From NCBI RefSeq assembly GCF_024679095.1, contig NC_066522.1, positions 16,156,829-16,220,828 of the forward strand: 64,000 nt of DNA, written 5' to 3'. Under the pieces are notes generated by a model that was not told the DNA's origin, searched no databases, and saw only the letters and a list, made by a program, of their open reading frames with translations. This document shows, piece by piece, positions 54,990-64,000 of this stretch. The stretch's first letter is position 1, and each line of letters opens with the position of its first letter. This DNA comes from Eriocheir sinensis (taxonomy: Eukaryota; Arthropoda; Malacostraca; Decapoda; Varunidae). Both the position numbers and the translations under genes were made by a program.

Positions 54990-55765
54990 GGTTACAATGG
55001 GGTGCTGCAAGGCACTCCGCGGCATCGTTCTGACGGAGGTCTTCCAGCAACACAAATCAGACGAATCTTAATTGAACTTAAGACGCAGATAAAAATTAGG
55101 GCGTTTCCTGAGGTCGCCATCTTTCGCGAGAGTTTGCAGACGAAGCTTCCTCGTGTGGCCCCGCCGCGGTGCGACGCCCCGCCGAGGTGTGTGTGCCCCG
55201 GCCCTGAGGTGCTGCCCACCCCCGCGTCCCCGGCGGTGCGGGGGGCGGCGGGCGGGCGAGGGAAAAAGGAGAGAACGCGGAAGGGGCCGCTAACAATATG
55301 GCGGGTGGAGACCCCAGGCGATGTTATCACCCCGGCCGAGTTGTCTTTGCTTTGTTTATTTGCGTTATTTTCCAGTTGCGTGTGTCCGTCACTCCGGCAG
55401 GAGGCAAGGCTTGGGCTTGGCACCGCCACTCTGGGCCAACGCGCCGAAAAGCGCAACGCAAATAATCGGCGAGGCATAAAAATTGTCTTCCGACTTTCGG
55501 ACAAAATGGCGCGGGCGGGTGGCGGCGGGGAGGCTCCGGCATAGCTGCCGCGCGCCGCCGGGCTGGCGGCGGCCTCGCGCGGGCGTCCGGCCCAACACAG
55601 AACGAGTCGATATCTCGCTCTCCTCGACTTTATACTGGCGCCACATTTAAGAATGTTGACACCCTCGGGTTGTTGCTTTTCGGGGAGTTCTCCAAGGTGC
55701 GTCACACCCTGCGCGGGGTGGAGGGCGGCGAGCATGTGGCTGCATTCAGACTCCCTCATCGACAA
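54990..55765. promoter_or_regulatory. CpG island, best promoter candidate
   Basis: Very GC- and CpG-rich for about 700 bp, sharply different from its flanks. Three YY1-type words: CGCCAT at 55115-55120 beside TTTCGCGAGAG, ATGGCG at 55298 and ATGGCG at 55506. Open frames on both strands (180 aa plus, 276 aa minus) lack domains and are expected of GC-rich DNA. On the minus strand AAGATGGCGACC gives a start in fair context. An AATAAA occurs at 55821. Promoter direction is not decided. Confidence 0.5.
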
Positions 55766-55859
55766 TCGCAAATTTATTTCCCTCATTTGTTTTCTTTCTT
55801 TCACTGTGATTTGTCTCACCAATAAAATCGGCTGAGTTTCCTTTGTAGATTAAAAAAAA

Positions 55860-55881
55860 AAAGACACTTTTGAAAGTGTCT
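55860..55881 (+). other. short perfect hairpin
   Basis: AGACACTTT and AAAGTGTCT are complementary around TG, preceded by an A-run. It looks like a small stem-loop. 55885-56200 shows no other feature. Confidence 0.6.
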
Positions 55882-56198
55882 TGACTTAAAAACCACTTCG
55901 AATGTAGAGAAACGAACCTTTGGGTTCAGTTGCTGTAGAGATGAGGAGAGAGAAACCCCCAAAATTTTCGATACATGATCAAGACTCAAATCGGCTAAAC
56001 ATTCACAAGAAGGCTAACATCGCCTTGATGCTGCTTTCACATAATGCTGTAAGGCCTGCACGGTGCGTGGAAACACTAACAAAGCGTAGACCAAGGCGTC
56101 GTATCAACACACCGACAGAGCGAAAAGATACCGAGAGGAAGAATTCTATAATGATACCATGCAGCTGTCTCCGTGCACCACCCGCGTGCATCTGTAAT

Positions 56199-56202
<4 letters not shown>

Positions 56203-56248
<46 letters not shown>
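56203..56248. repeat. (TG)n microsatellite
   Basis: About 22 TG units. The 195-aa plus frame across it is Cys/Val-rich and not a gene. Confidence 0.97.
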
Positions 56249-56249
<1 letters not shown>

Positions 56250-56806
56250 CGCACCTGCTGCCGCCACTCAGGACTATATTCGTGCCAAGACCACCCAACT
56301 TTCTCCACTTTCGGCGACCAGCACACACACGAGCACAGCACCACACTGCCTCGCCTCCCACGTAAGAGCAACACCCTCACCGATAACACACAACGCAGTA
56401 TAATACCCATTTCACTAAAACAAACTCGTTGGTCAAACTTTCGGCTAAAAAAAAAAAAAAAAGTATGTCTGGCCTCTTCCAAAAACTTAATAGTATCTCT
56501 TGAATAGCGAGTGAATTGAAGTCAGGAATCACTGTGTTCTGACTCCTCTCGATTTGTTTGGAGCAAGTAAACGTAACCTAAAGGAGATCCCCGAAGAGTA
56601 TGTTATGCAGGGCGGGACTGAGGGGGAAGGGGGGGGGGGGGGATGGTCAGTATACCTCGAGGCCCTGAACCACGGCGCCGCGGATTGAACAACTCATTGG
56701 CAGCGGCGAGGCTTGATGTAAAGGTCCTCGAAGTGTTCCTGGGAAGTTTATTGCAGCACAGAAAGGGAATAATATGGGTGGATGGTCTTGGCAACGTTGT
56801 GAGTGG

Positions 56807-56810
<4 letters not shown>

Positions 56811-56867
<57 letters not shown>
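56811..56867. repeat. (CA)n microsatellite
   Basis: About 28 CA units. 56250-56810 otherwise has no supported feature except a G-run at 56630-56641. Confidence 0.97.
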
Positions 56868-56869
<2 letters not shown>

Positions 56870-57169
56870 TCGAAAACGTGCATGGAGGAAAAAAGTTAAT
56901 ATCACAAACTTAGTAAAATGTATTAAGAGGATATTTAGCATCATTGAACAATATACGAAGGATGATTATTTTAACAATGGGACAAAAATGTGTGATGAGT
57001 TTTATATAGCTACGAAGATATGATTTAAAGAATTATGCATTGTGTTCTAACCTTAGTTGAAGAAAATCTGTTTTAGGAGAACGTTTTTTTTTCTTCTTAT
57101 ATCAGAACACACATCGCGGACCTTTACCTTAATATTCATTCTAAACCGACTATACGTACATGGCCATTC

Positions 57170-57650
57170 ATTGTGGTGATGGTGATGGTGGTGGAGATTG
57201 TGATGATGGTGATGATGGCGCGCGAATGTAATGATGAATAGTGTTGAGGTTGACAATGGTGAAGGTGTGCGCGTTGTGAAGATGGTGATGATAGTGGTGG
57301 AGGTGGTGTGGTGATGACTGAGGAGGTGGAGGCAGTGGTGGTGGTGGTTTGGTGGTGAACGTATATAGTTGTGGTGATGGTGATGATTTGCCAACAGTAA
57401 TGTGAGCTGGGCTTTCTTGGTTACGATATACAGAGTTGCTCTTTTGTACAGCAATGATATTGATGAGTGAGGGAGTACTGCTGGCTAAAGAAGGAAGGCG
57501 GTAGTGATGATGGTGGGTGTGATGACTCATGGTTGCGACTCTGTATAGCATAGGTCTTGAAGTGATGGTGGTGATGGTGGTGGTGGTGGTGATGGTCTAT
57601 GCATGGTGGTGGTGAGGGTGTTGAAGCATAATGGTCTATGGTGGTATAGG
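57170..57650. repeat. degenerate (GGTGAT)n / (GGT)n region
   Basis: GATGGTGATGGTGGTGG words scattered over about 480 bp. His-rich and Ser/Pro-rich minus frames are repeat translations. Confidence 0.85.
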
Positions 57651-57684
57651 AAGGTATTGTCTTCCAAATATGTTGAGGGCGGTC

Positions 57685-57856
57685 TGGCGTTGGCTCCCGC
57701 GGGTCCTTTCCTCCCCTCTGCTCTGCCACATATCCCCAACACCTATCTCTTCCTCTCATATGTAAGCTATAGGTAACAAATGAGAGCAAAAAATAGGTGT
57801 TGGGACTGTGTGGCAGAGAAGAGGGGAAAAATGGACCCGCGGGAGCCAACGCCAAA
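57685..57856. repeat. near-perfect hairpin (about 75-bp arms, about 19-nt loop)
   Basis: Left arm about 57685-57759 and right arm about 57779-57856. TGGCGTTGGCTCCCGCGGGT and its reverse complement ACCCGCGGGAGCCAACGCCA are the outer ends. CCAACACCTAT pairs with ATAGGTGTTGG inside, and CTCTCAT with ATGAGAG near the loop. A few mismatches. No coding frame. Could be a foldback MITE or a hairpin RNA source. Confidence 0.85.
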
Positions 57857-57869
57857 ACGGACTCGACAA

Positions 57870-58495
57870 TTTGGTTTCACTATAGTAACGGTCAGCGTGA
57901 ACATTTCCTTTAAGCGTAGAGGAAGAGACACATAAATAAATGACTTAACAAATGCGTGGATTCGGTAGCACGTTGTGTATCCGGTGTAGTACATACGTCT
58001 GATAATTTTAATATAAAGTGGAACGTTTTGAGCTCACACGTAGGATAAGGAGCCGTGTTGAGGACGGAAAACTATGTAAATAAGGAAAACTAACGCTCTT
58101 TGACCTATACCGTTGCTGTTTACTACATTTAGGTCCCTGTCGTTTGCCTCTCCCTATCACTCCCTTCCTCCCTTCTCCCTCCCAATTCTCTCCTCTCTCA
58201 ACATCTTCATCAACAGTTGCGAAGTTGGAAGACACAAGGAAGGGACAGGGAGTACAGAAGACGTGTGTTGTAGCGGGAGAACATATCACAACATTAGTAT
58301 TAGTTTCGTTAGTAGAGGGAAAAAATACGTAAATAAGGAAAACGAATGAATGTCTATAGATACGAGTCAGTTGCAATTCACTTCGAAGACACAAAGAAGG
58401 GATAATGCATACAGAAGACGTGTGGTGAGGCGCGGGAAAACATATTACGGCATTTTCATTTGCTACATCAGTCAGACAAAGGAGAGAAAGGTAGA
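57870..58495 (+). repeat. about 280-bp diverged duplication, weak
   Basis: GAAGACACAAGGAAGGGACA..ACAGAAGACGTGTG near 58225 resembles GAAGACACAAAGAAGGGATA..ACAGAAGACGTGTG near 58385 (about 160 bp apart). AATAAGGAAAACTAACG near 58080 resembles AATAAGGAAAACGAATG near 58333. No gene supported. Confidence 0.6.
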
Positions 58496-58499
58496 CAAG

Positions 58500-58500
<1 letters not shown>

Positions 58501-58553
<53 letters not shown>
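58501..58553. repeat. (TG)n microsatellite
   Basis: About 26 TG units. 58560-59030 to the right has no supported feature. Confidence 0.97.
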
Positions 58554-58554
<1 letters not shown>

Positions 58555-59039
58555 GTAAAGTAGCATCCGAGAACTCACTAGGAAGACATCGACACTATTA
58601 CAAGAGAATCCCAAGAACACAGATGCAGTCGTAGTTTAGGGAGCCGTTACGAAGGCAAACCCCACCACATCATCGTTAGGTCTTGCTTGGTCTTGGATGA
58701 GCCGATTACACGTATACTTTAAACGTTGAAACTGAACTGGAGGTAAAATATGCAATCTGTGAACAAGAACTATAGGATTTAAGACACTTTTTGCTACATT
58801 GGAGAGGATGCAGTGAAATTAGAGAATGTCACCCCATACTGGCTCAACCATATACCAAGACAACAACGTGAACATTATAGAAGAACTAGTGTTATTAAGA
58901 AGCAACACCCTGTAGGAAGAGAAGTTAAGAAAGACCTGATGAGAAGGATGTGAAAGAAAATATTAAAGTCAAATAGAAAAAAGACTGTAGCAGACCAAAC
59001 ACAGACCGGGAGGCGTTGCAAAGCCTTATCCCCAAACCG

Positions 59040-59043
59040 ACTA

Positions 59044-59088
<45 letters not shown>

Positions 59089-59117
59089 TACTACTACTAC
59101 TACTACTACTACTGCTG

Positions 59118-59166
<49 letters not shown>
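59040..59166. repeat. (TAC)n microsatellite, about 42 triplets
   Basis: Long TAC/CTA array with two single-base variants. Poly-Leu, poly-Ser and poly-Val frames are artefacts. Confidence 0.97.
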
Positions 59167-59370
59167 GAGATGAATGTCTGACTCGCGGCGCCGGAGGGTC
59201 GAGTGGGGCGCCTTGGTGGTCCTCACAGGTGTGCGGGACAGGTAATAAATACACTTCACGATAAGTATAGAAGAGAAACCTTTCATTGCGTGCCTCAGAC
59301 GGCTGTGAGCGTGTTCCTCCTCCTCTTCCTCCTCCTCCACCTTGATGTTGCTGCTACTCCACTGACCTCC

Positions 59371-59371
<1 letters not shown>

Positions 59372-59421
<50 letters not shown>
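59372..59421. repeat. (GT)n microsatellite
   Basis: About 25 GT units. Confidence 0.97.
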
Positions 59422-59423
<2 letters not shown>

Positions 59424-59684
59424 CAAAGTACACTATCGCCGTCCCACTTTCTATACACGCGTGTCTCTGCATCGCCACACCAAACTTTCTAAACAGCCCC
59501 AAGACTTGATCCACAGCTTCAGGTACAAACAAACAAACACACAACATTTGGGGAAGAGAATCTATCAAGTCAGTATCGATTTGGCATGTGTGTGCAAAAT
59601 GATAATTCTTTTTAGTGCACTCGGAACACGGCTTAGTGGCTTTTCGAAATGTTTATGTTGTTTGACGCACCGCTGGGACCTACG

Positions 59685-59835
59685 ATACTACTACTACTTC
59701 TCCTTCTCTTCCTCCTCCTCCTCCTAATATATATACTACTACTACTACTACTACTACTATACTACAACTACTTCTCCTTCTCTTCCTCCTCCTCCTCATA
59801 ATATATACACTACTACTACTCTACTACTATACGAG
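59685..59835 (+). repeat. two-unit (TAC)n/(TCC)n repeat
   Basis: CTACTTCTCCTTCTCTTCCT followed by CCTCCTCCT, AATATATA and TAC triplets, present twice about 74 bp apart. Confidence 0.88.
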
Positions 59836-59857
59836 AATGAATGTTTGACTCGCGGCG

Positions 59858-60190
59858 GCGGTCCGAAGCGCTGTATGGCTGGTGCTGCCTCATCACAAAC
59901 ATCTCGAGAATAATGAATGATGTTAAATGTGATGAACTATATATCAAAAAGTTGGTCACGTCTTCTGTAAGCCTCAGCATCTTACCAGTTGAGTTTATGG
60001 AATGACGCCACTCCTAGGTACGGAAATTATGTTTTGGGCCGGTAAAAATGGTAAGCATATATTTGTAATTTTGTTTAACCTGATATTATATAAAAAAAAA
60101 AAATCCGAAGCGTTGTATGGCTGGTGGTGCCACATTACAAACACCCCGAGAATACTTAGTAATGTTAAATGATGTGATGAACTCTTCTGC
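59858..60190 (+). repeat. 239-bp-spaced duplication
   Basis: TCCGAAGCGCTGTATGGCTG (59864) and TCCGAAGCGTTGTATGGCTG (60103), each followed by GTG.TGCC.CAT.ACAAACA, GAGAATA and AATGATGTTAAATG-like words for about 85 bp. 60190-60550 has no supported feature except a short (CAA)n. Confidence 0.82.
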
Positions 60191-60555
60191 TGACTACATC
60201 TACAGTTTACATCAATGCCTTAAGTAACATCATCCTAAGTCAACAACAACAACAACTGGTATATACTTGCTCACAAGCCATACCGTAAGAGTGACAGCAG
60301 CTAACAACGGGCCAAACAGTATGTTGACACGACCACTCGCTGGCTAACGCTTATCAGCCTGACTCTGATAGCAACGATAATAGGTCTGATTAATCATGTC
60401 TCGCGTCGATGGGTCACTCAGGGATTGCATTACTTGATAAGATAACGGTTGCAAACTCATCTCTGCTCTTTTGCCTTCCACAACAATTCACTTTATAAGA
60501 TACTACGAATTCACTACGATACAAAGAATTCACTATGATACCAAGATGCAAAGAA

Positions 60556-60646
60556 TAATTAGCGGGCTTTTTTTTCATTATTGTTTTCTTTTTTTTTTTT
60601 TACGCCCTTGAACTGTCTCCTCTGCTGTAAAAAAAAAAAAAAAATA
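60556..60646 (+). mobile_element. Rpt-A copy
   Basis: TAGCGGGCTTTTTTTTCATT, ATTGTTTTC, CGCCCTTGAACTGTCTCCTC, TGCTGTAAAA tail. 60650-61030 beyond has no supported gene. Confidence 0.85.
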
Positions 60647-61029
60647 CTAAGACCATTCAGATACTACATCGTCAGTTCCTTCGTGTATGACTGTGGTTCC
60701 TTTGGGTAACGATAATGAAGTATGTAACAAGATATGAAGCAAATATACATAACAAAGGTTCCATTATCAAACAGGGAAAGGTCACCCCGGCACAACGCGC
60801 GGCCACAACCGTACCTTTATAGGCTCTTTGACCTCCTGTGTCACGACGCTCTTCCCTGCACCCCCGCGGCCGCGTCTGCCCTTGAAGTGTCATCGAACTC
60901 GGGCAGCAACAACTTGCGTGCATGATATCAGTGTCACCGAACTTTGACGGTTAGACGGTCTTCGCTCGACACTGCACGGTATACAACTCTCATGGAACAC
61001 CAACACTATTCTCCGCAACACACAAAGGC

Positions 61030-61265
61030 ATAATGAACGTGATAATTCCACCTGAAGGCAACTGTAGACCACAAGAACTAAATAATGTGGTATGAAGATG
61101 AGAATAATACAGCTGCGAGCCTTAGTACTATTCTTCTCCTCAACGCATGGACGACCAAAACTATATATAAAGGAATATACTGAACGTGATAATTCCACCT
61201 GAAAGCAAATCTAGAGAACAAGAACTATACAGCGTGGTATGAAGCTGAGTATAATATGATGCCGT
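61030..61265 (+). repeat. 147-bp tandem duplication, 2 copies
   Basis: GAACGTGATAATTCCACCTG at 61035 and 61182. Both copies continue AAGGCAA/AAAGCAA, AACAAGAACTA, GTGGTATGAAG.TGAG.ATAATA. Confidence 0.88.
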
Positions 61266-61494
61266 GTGGGAGGCAAGGAGATCCAACACAATAAATTAGT
61301 AAGAACACCAAGCCTATTGAGAGGGACTGATTCAAACACTATGCAGATTTGAAGCAACGGGTAAAAGGTTAAGGCGAAGAGCGAGAGATATGCCTAGTTT
61401 ATGACTTTAACAAGGGAGAGTTAGAGAACAATGAACCAAGAAGGGAAAGTCATTAGCACGCAATACCGGACTGAAGAGACACGATCAATGTGGC

Positions 61495-61665
61495 CTACTG
61501 AATGACCTCAACTGACATTTAAATGGCCAAAGCAGACTATTAAACGGCCACAACAGTTTAAATGGCCACAACAGGCTATTTAATGACCACAAGACTACTA
61601 AATGGTCACAACAGTATTGAATGGCCTCAACAGATCATTAATGGCCTCAACAGACTATTGGGGTC
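61495..61665 (+). repeat. about 24-bp minisatellite, 7 diverged units
   Basis: AATGGCCACAACAGACTATT-type units: AATGGCCAAAGCAGACTATT, AACGGCCACAACAG, AATGGCCACAACAGGCTATT, AATGACCACAAGACTACT, AATGGTCACAACAGTATT, AATGGCCTCAACAGATCATT, AATGGCCTCAACAGACTATT. Confidence 0.9.
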
Positions 61666-61669
61666 TCCA

Positions 61670-61995
61670 GACAAGGCTTCCTTCTTGAAGAAAGTTGAAA
61701 ATCATGAAGGTTCGCAATATATATTATACTTAAGAACTTCCAAAGCCTAGAATTTCAGTCAATATATATGCCTTTTTCCTCAACCCCAAAGTAATATATG
61801 CCTTCCAACCCCAACATCCATCTAAATAACCTCTACCTAAACCGCTAAGTCTACCTATGTATATTATTTCAAAGACCACCCGTAAACCTTCCACCTTTCC
61901 TAAGTTCACCTTTTTCTGCAACTTTTATACAATACCTTCACCTTTAAATCAAGAGCACTCGATTCTTTCCTTCCTCCTGAGTCTTCCTGTCCTCT
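61670..61995. other. no supported feature
   Basis: Mixed AT-rich DNA between a minisatellite and a GT array. Confidence 0.4.
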
Positions 61996-61996
61996 T

Positions 61997-61997
<1 letters not shown>

Positions 61998-62028
<31 letters not shown>
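61998..62028. repeat. (GT)n microsatellite
   Basis: About 15 GT units with one T interruption. Confidence 0.95.
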
Positions 62029-62029
<1 letters not shown>

Positions 62030-62158
62030 ATCCGTCAAGGCCACAGCGTCGTGTCACCTTCGTTACGTATTCAGCCTCGCATCCTGCCTGACACTCTAAG
62101 TACATGGTGACGCCCACGCAGGGTTTCGGAGGCGGGGTAAAAGAAAGTCATAACATCA

Positions 62159-62218
<60 letters not shown>
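62159..62218. repeat. (CT)n microsatellite
   Basis: About 28 CT units. Confidence 0.97.
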
Positions 62219-62221
<3 letters not shown>

Positions 62222-62240
62222 ACCACCATCACTCTCAGGG

Positions 62241-62480
62241 GCATATTTTAAACGTATCTATCTCCCATTACGACGGTTTCCTAAGGCCATGCACAGAGAA
62301 CAGAGAACATTGGCCGGGTTGTGCGTGGGTGTTTTTTTTCCGTTCATGATGCAGAAGTCGAGTAAAACTATCGCTAAGATCACAACACAGCCCATGAAAA
62401 CACCCTAGCAACTTCTATGAGAGGCTTTTCAATCCGGCGAACTGAAGAACCGATCCGATACACGTTTAAGAATACGGACT
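62241..62480 (+). mobile_element. Rpt-B copy
   Basis: CATATTTTAAACGTATC start, CCTAAGGCCATGCACAGAG, CCGTTCATGATGCAGAAGTC, AAACTATCGCTAAGATCACA, CCCATGAAAACACC, AACTTCTATGAGAGGC, ending CACGTTTAAGAATACGGACT. Confidence 0.75.
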
Positions 62481-62502
62481 TTAGCCATATCAATAACCTA
62501 CA

Positions 62503-62586
62503 CCCGTGACTGTTTAGAACTTACCCGTGACTGTTTAGAACTTACCCGTGACTGTTTAGAACTTACCCGTGACTGTTTAGAACTTT
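62503..62586 (+). repeat. 21-bp minisatellite, 4 perfect copies
   Basis: CCCGTGACTGTTTAGAACTTA at 62503, 62524, 62545 and 62566. Perfect identity, so very recent. Confidence 0.97.
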
Positions 62587-62589
62587 AGA

Positions 62590-63045
62590 AGATCTCCGCG
62601 TGGTCTGCCTCTGCCTGCATATCACTTCCTCCTCCCTCCTCTTTCTCTCTCTCTACATCACCACGATCAGTCTTAGCCACATCTGTCCTGTACTATTGCT
62701 GTTTATTAAGTCTCCGCGTCGTTTGTCTCCGCGTATATCACTTCTCCCCTCCTTTCTTCCTTCCCTTTCCCGCTGTCTCTCTACATCGCCACAAACATCA
62801 CTCTTTGCACTCTACGCTACCTCTGACCTATACCCGCTGCTGTTTACTTATAGGTCTGTCGTCTGGCTGTGAGTGTGTATATGTGTGTAAGGAGGGCGTT
62901 GGTTAGATGGGAAGGGACGAACAAAATATTTCTTGCAGTCTGAGAGCCGTCTGTCCGCCACTACCTTCATTGCCATCATCGAACTCCATGCAACATCTCG
63001 TTTTCGCTTACCAGGCAGCATCACACAGGCTCTTCAGCGCTTACA
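62590..63045. other. pyrimidine-leaning DNA, weak duplication
   Basis: TCTCCGCGTGGTCTGCCTC near 62591 and TCTCCGCGTCGTTTGTCTC near 62712, each followed by ATATCACTTC and a CTC-rich part (about 120 bp apart). No gene. Confidence 0.5.
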
Positions 63046-63052
63046 GACGGAA

Positions 63053-63053
63053 A

Positions 63054-63089
<36 letters not shown>

Positions 63090-63105
63090 GTTGCTGCTGC
63101 TGCTG

Positions 63106-63137
<32 letters not shown>
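63053..63137. repeat. (TAC)n microsatellite with (TGC)n centre
   Basis: About 12 TAC, then TGTTGCTGCTGCTGCTGC, then about 11 TAC/ACT triplets. 63140-63510 has no supported feature. Confidence 0.97.
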
Positions 63138-63519
63138 GACTTGTTTCCTGATGATGCTGTGAACCTATATATCCAACGACCCTCTTCTAAGCTACACAGA
63201 ACACAAATAAAGGAAAACCTGTCAGAATATCGCGGCAAAGAATGCTTTAAAGGTGTACAGGACAAATGCTCTCCAGTCTATATACATCGCTGACAGTCAC
63301 GTACCTACACTCCTTCCCTTAGTACACCGCCTTGACGTTCGTTCCTCCTTGCATGCCTTCAGGTGCTGAGTGAAGTAGAAGAACAAGAAACGCAAATAGA
63401 AAGAAATAGGCCTGTTAGAGATCATAGTATATAAGCAACGTTCCTTCTTTCAATTTCGATGCTCTTTTGCTTTACTTCAAAACTTAAGCCTCTAGCGTTT
63501 AAGAGTGTGAGTGAACCTA

Positions 63520-63660
63520 TGAAGGAATAAAACCCGTAGTGATAGTTTTACCCGACTTCAGCATATTGAACCTGAAAGTCACCCATGAAAGCCCGGGGAA
63601 TCTTCTCTGTGGCCTTGGAAAACAGTCGCAATGGGAGTCCAATACATTTAAGAATAAGGA
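63520..63660 (-). mobile_element. Rpt-B copy, minus strand
   Basis: GTAGTGATAGTTTTACCCGA, CACCCATGAAAGCCCGGGG, AATCTTCTCTGTGGCCTTGG, ending CATTTAAGAATAAGGAC. It abuts the next copy back to back. Confidence 0.78.
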
Positions 63661-63876
63661 CCCGTACTCTCAGACGCTTTCGGCTCCCACAACGCGTATT
63701 TCCGAGGGCCAACAAAGGAGATTAATCGAGTTCTCATGAGGGTTTTTCACATTCACGGTACAGAACCCTTGCCAAACTATCGCTGGGCTCATGAAACCAC
63801 CCACCAATGAAATACTCGCACCTCGACGAAAGCCTAAAGGAGTGTAAGCCCCGAAGTGTTTGAGAATGTGGGCCAT
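63661..63876 (+). mobile_element. Rpt-B copy, complete
   Basis: CCGTACTCTCAGACGCTTTC to CCGAAGTGTTTGAGAATGTG with all internal landmarks. About 215 bp and uninterrupted. 63880-64000 is GC-rich and runs off the window. Confidence 0.88.
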
Positions 63877-64000
63877 GGACTGAAACGCCTTCTAGAGCGA
63901 GCGGCGGGGCGGCGGGAAGAATATGGTGATCGTGACGCAGCTCGCTGAGGTTGGCGGGCCGGCGGAGTCTCGTCCCCAGCCGGTCTGAGGAGGGCGCTGG

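Noticed and set aside
54992..55822. 276-aa minus and 180-aa plus frames
   Set aside because: Both strands are open across a CpG island; no domain and biased composition. Kept only as a promoter candidate.
55920..56507. 195-aa plus-strand frame
   Set aside because: Crosses a GT array giving poly(Val-Cys); the rest has no recognised domain or splice structure.

Overview
The window looks like nuclear DNA from a repeat-rich animal, most likely a decapod crustacean such as a crab. This is inferred from extreme microsatellite density, many short non-autonomous transposons, a jockey/CR1-like reverse-transcriptase relic and vertebrate- or arthropod-type splice signals; no gene here fixes the species. 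I see no bacterial, organellar or viral gene organisation and no complete protein-coding gene. Most long open frames are translations of simple repeats or GC-rich sequence.

The framework is a set of dispersed families. Rpt-B is a MITE-like element of about 200-240 bp with about 19 copies or fragments. Rpt-A is about 90-165 bp, ends in an A-rich tail and has 13 copies. The others are two long-arm foldback MITEs flanked by TA, two TTAA-flanked piggyBac-like MITEs nested inside Rpt-B copies, two copies of a tRNA-derived SINE, and one dead non-LTR retrotransposon (48.3-49.2 kb, minus strand). Nesting gives relative ages: Rpt-B is oldest, and Rpt-A and the TTAA element came later.

Layout: 0-6 kb holds Rpt-B/Rpt-A copies, a 1.5-kb G-rich tract and GA-rich minisatellites. 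6.2-7.15 kb is a polypyrimidine tract, followed by a CpG-rich promoter-like stretch to 9.1 kb. 12.4 and 17.5 kb share a splice-signal-bearing repeat, with two copies in the first locus and eight in the second. 16.7-22.7 kb is the richest MITE area. 22.7-24.9 kb is quiet, with one protein-like open frame. 25-27.2 kb is C-rich and then GT/CA arrays. 27.7-28.0 kb is a SINE. 31.7-32.7 kb and 34.9-35.7 kb are long minisatellites. 37.8 kb has a well-formed short exon candidate on the minus strand. 41.9-47.4 kb is a dense cluster of GA/CT and CA/GT arrays. 51.7-52.3 kb is a T-rich minisatellite. 55.0-55.8 kb is the best CpG-island promoter candidate. 57.7 kb has a near-perfect hairpin. 59-64 kb has TAC arrays, tandem duplications and Rpt-B copies.

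The window is best read as intergenic and/or long-intron DNA. Functional leads are the exon candidate, the two CpG-rich regions and the hairpin. The most unusual structure is a tandem array in which every 76-88-bp unit carries a complete acceptor, 9-nt mini-exon and perfect donor.
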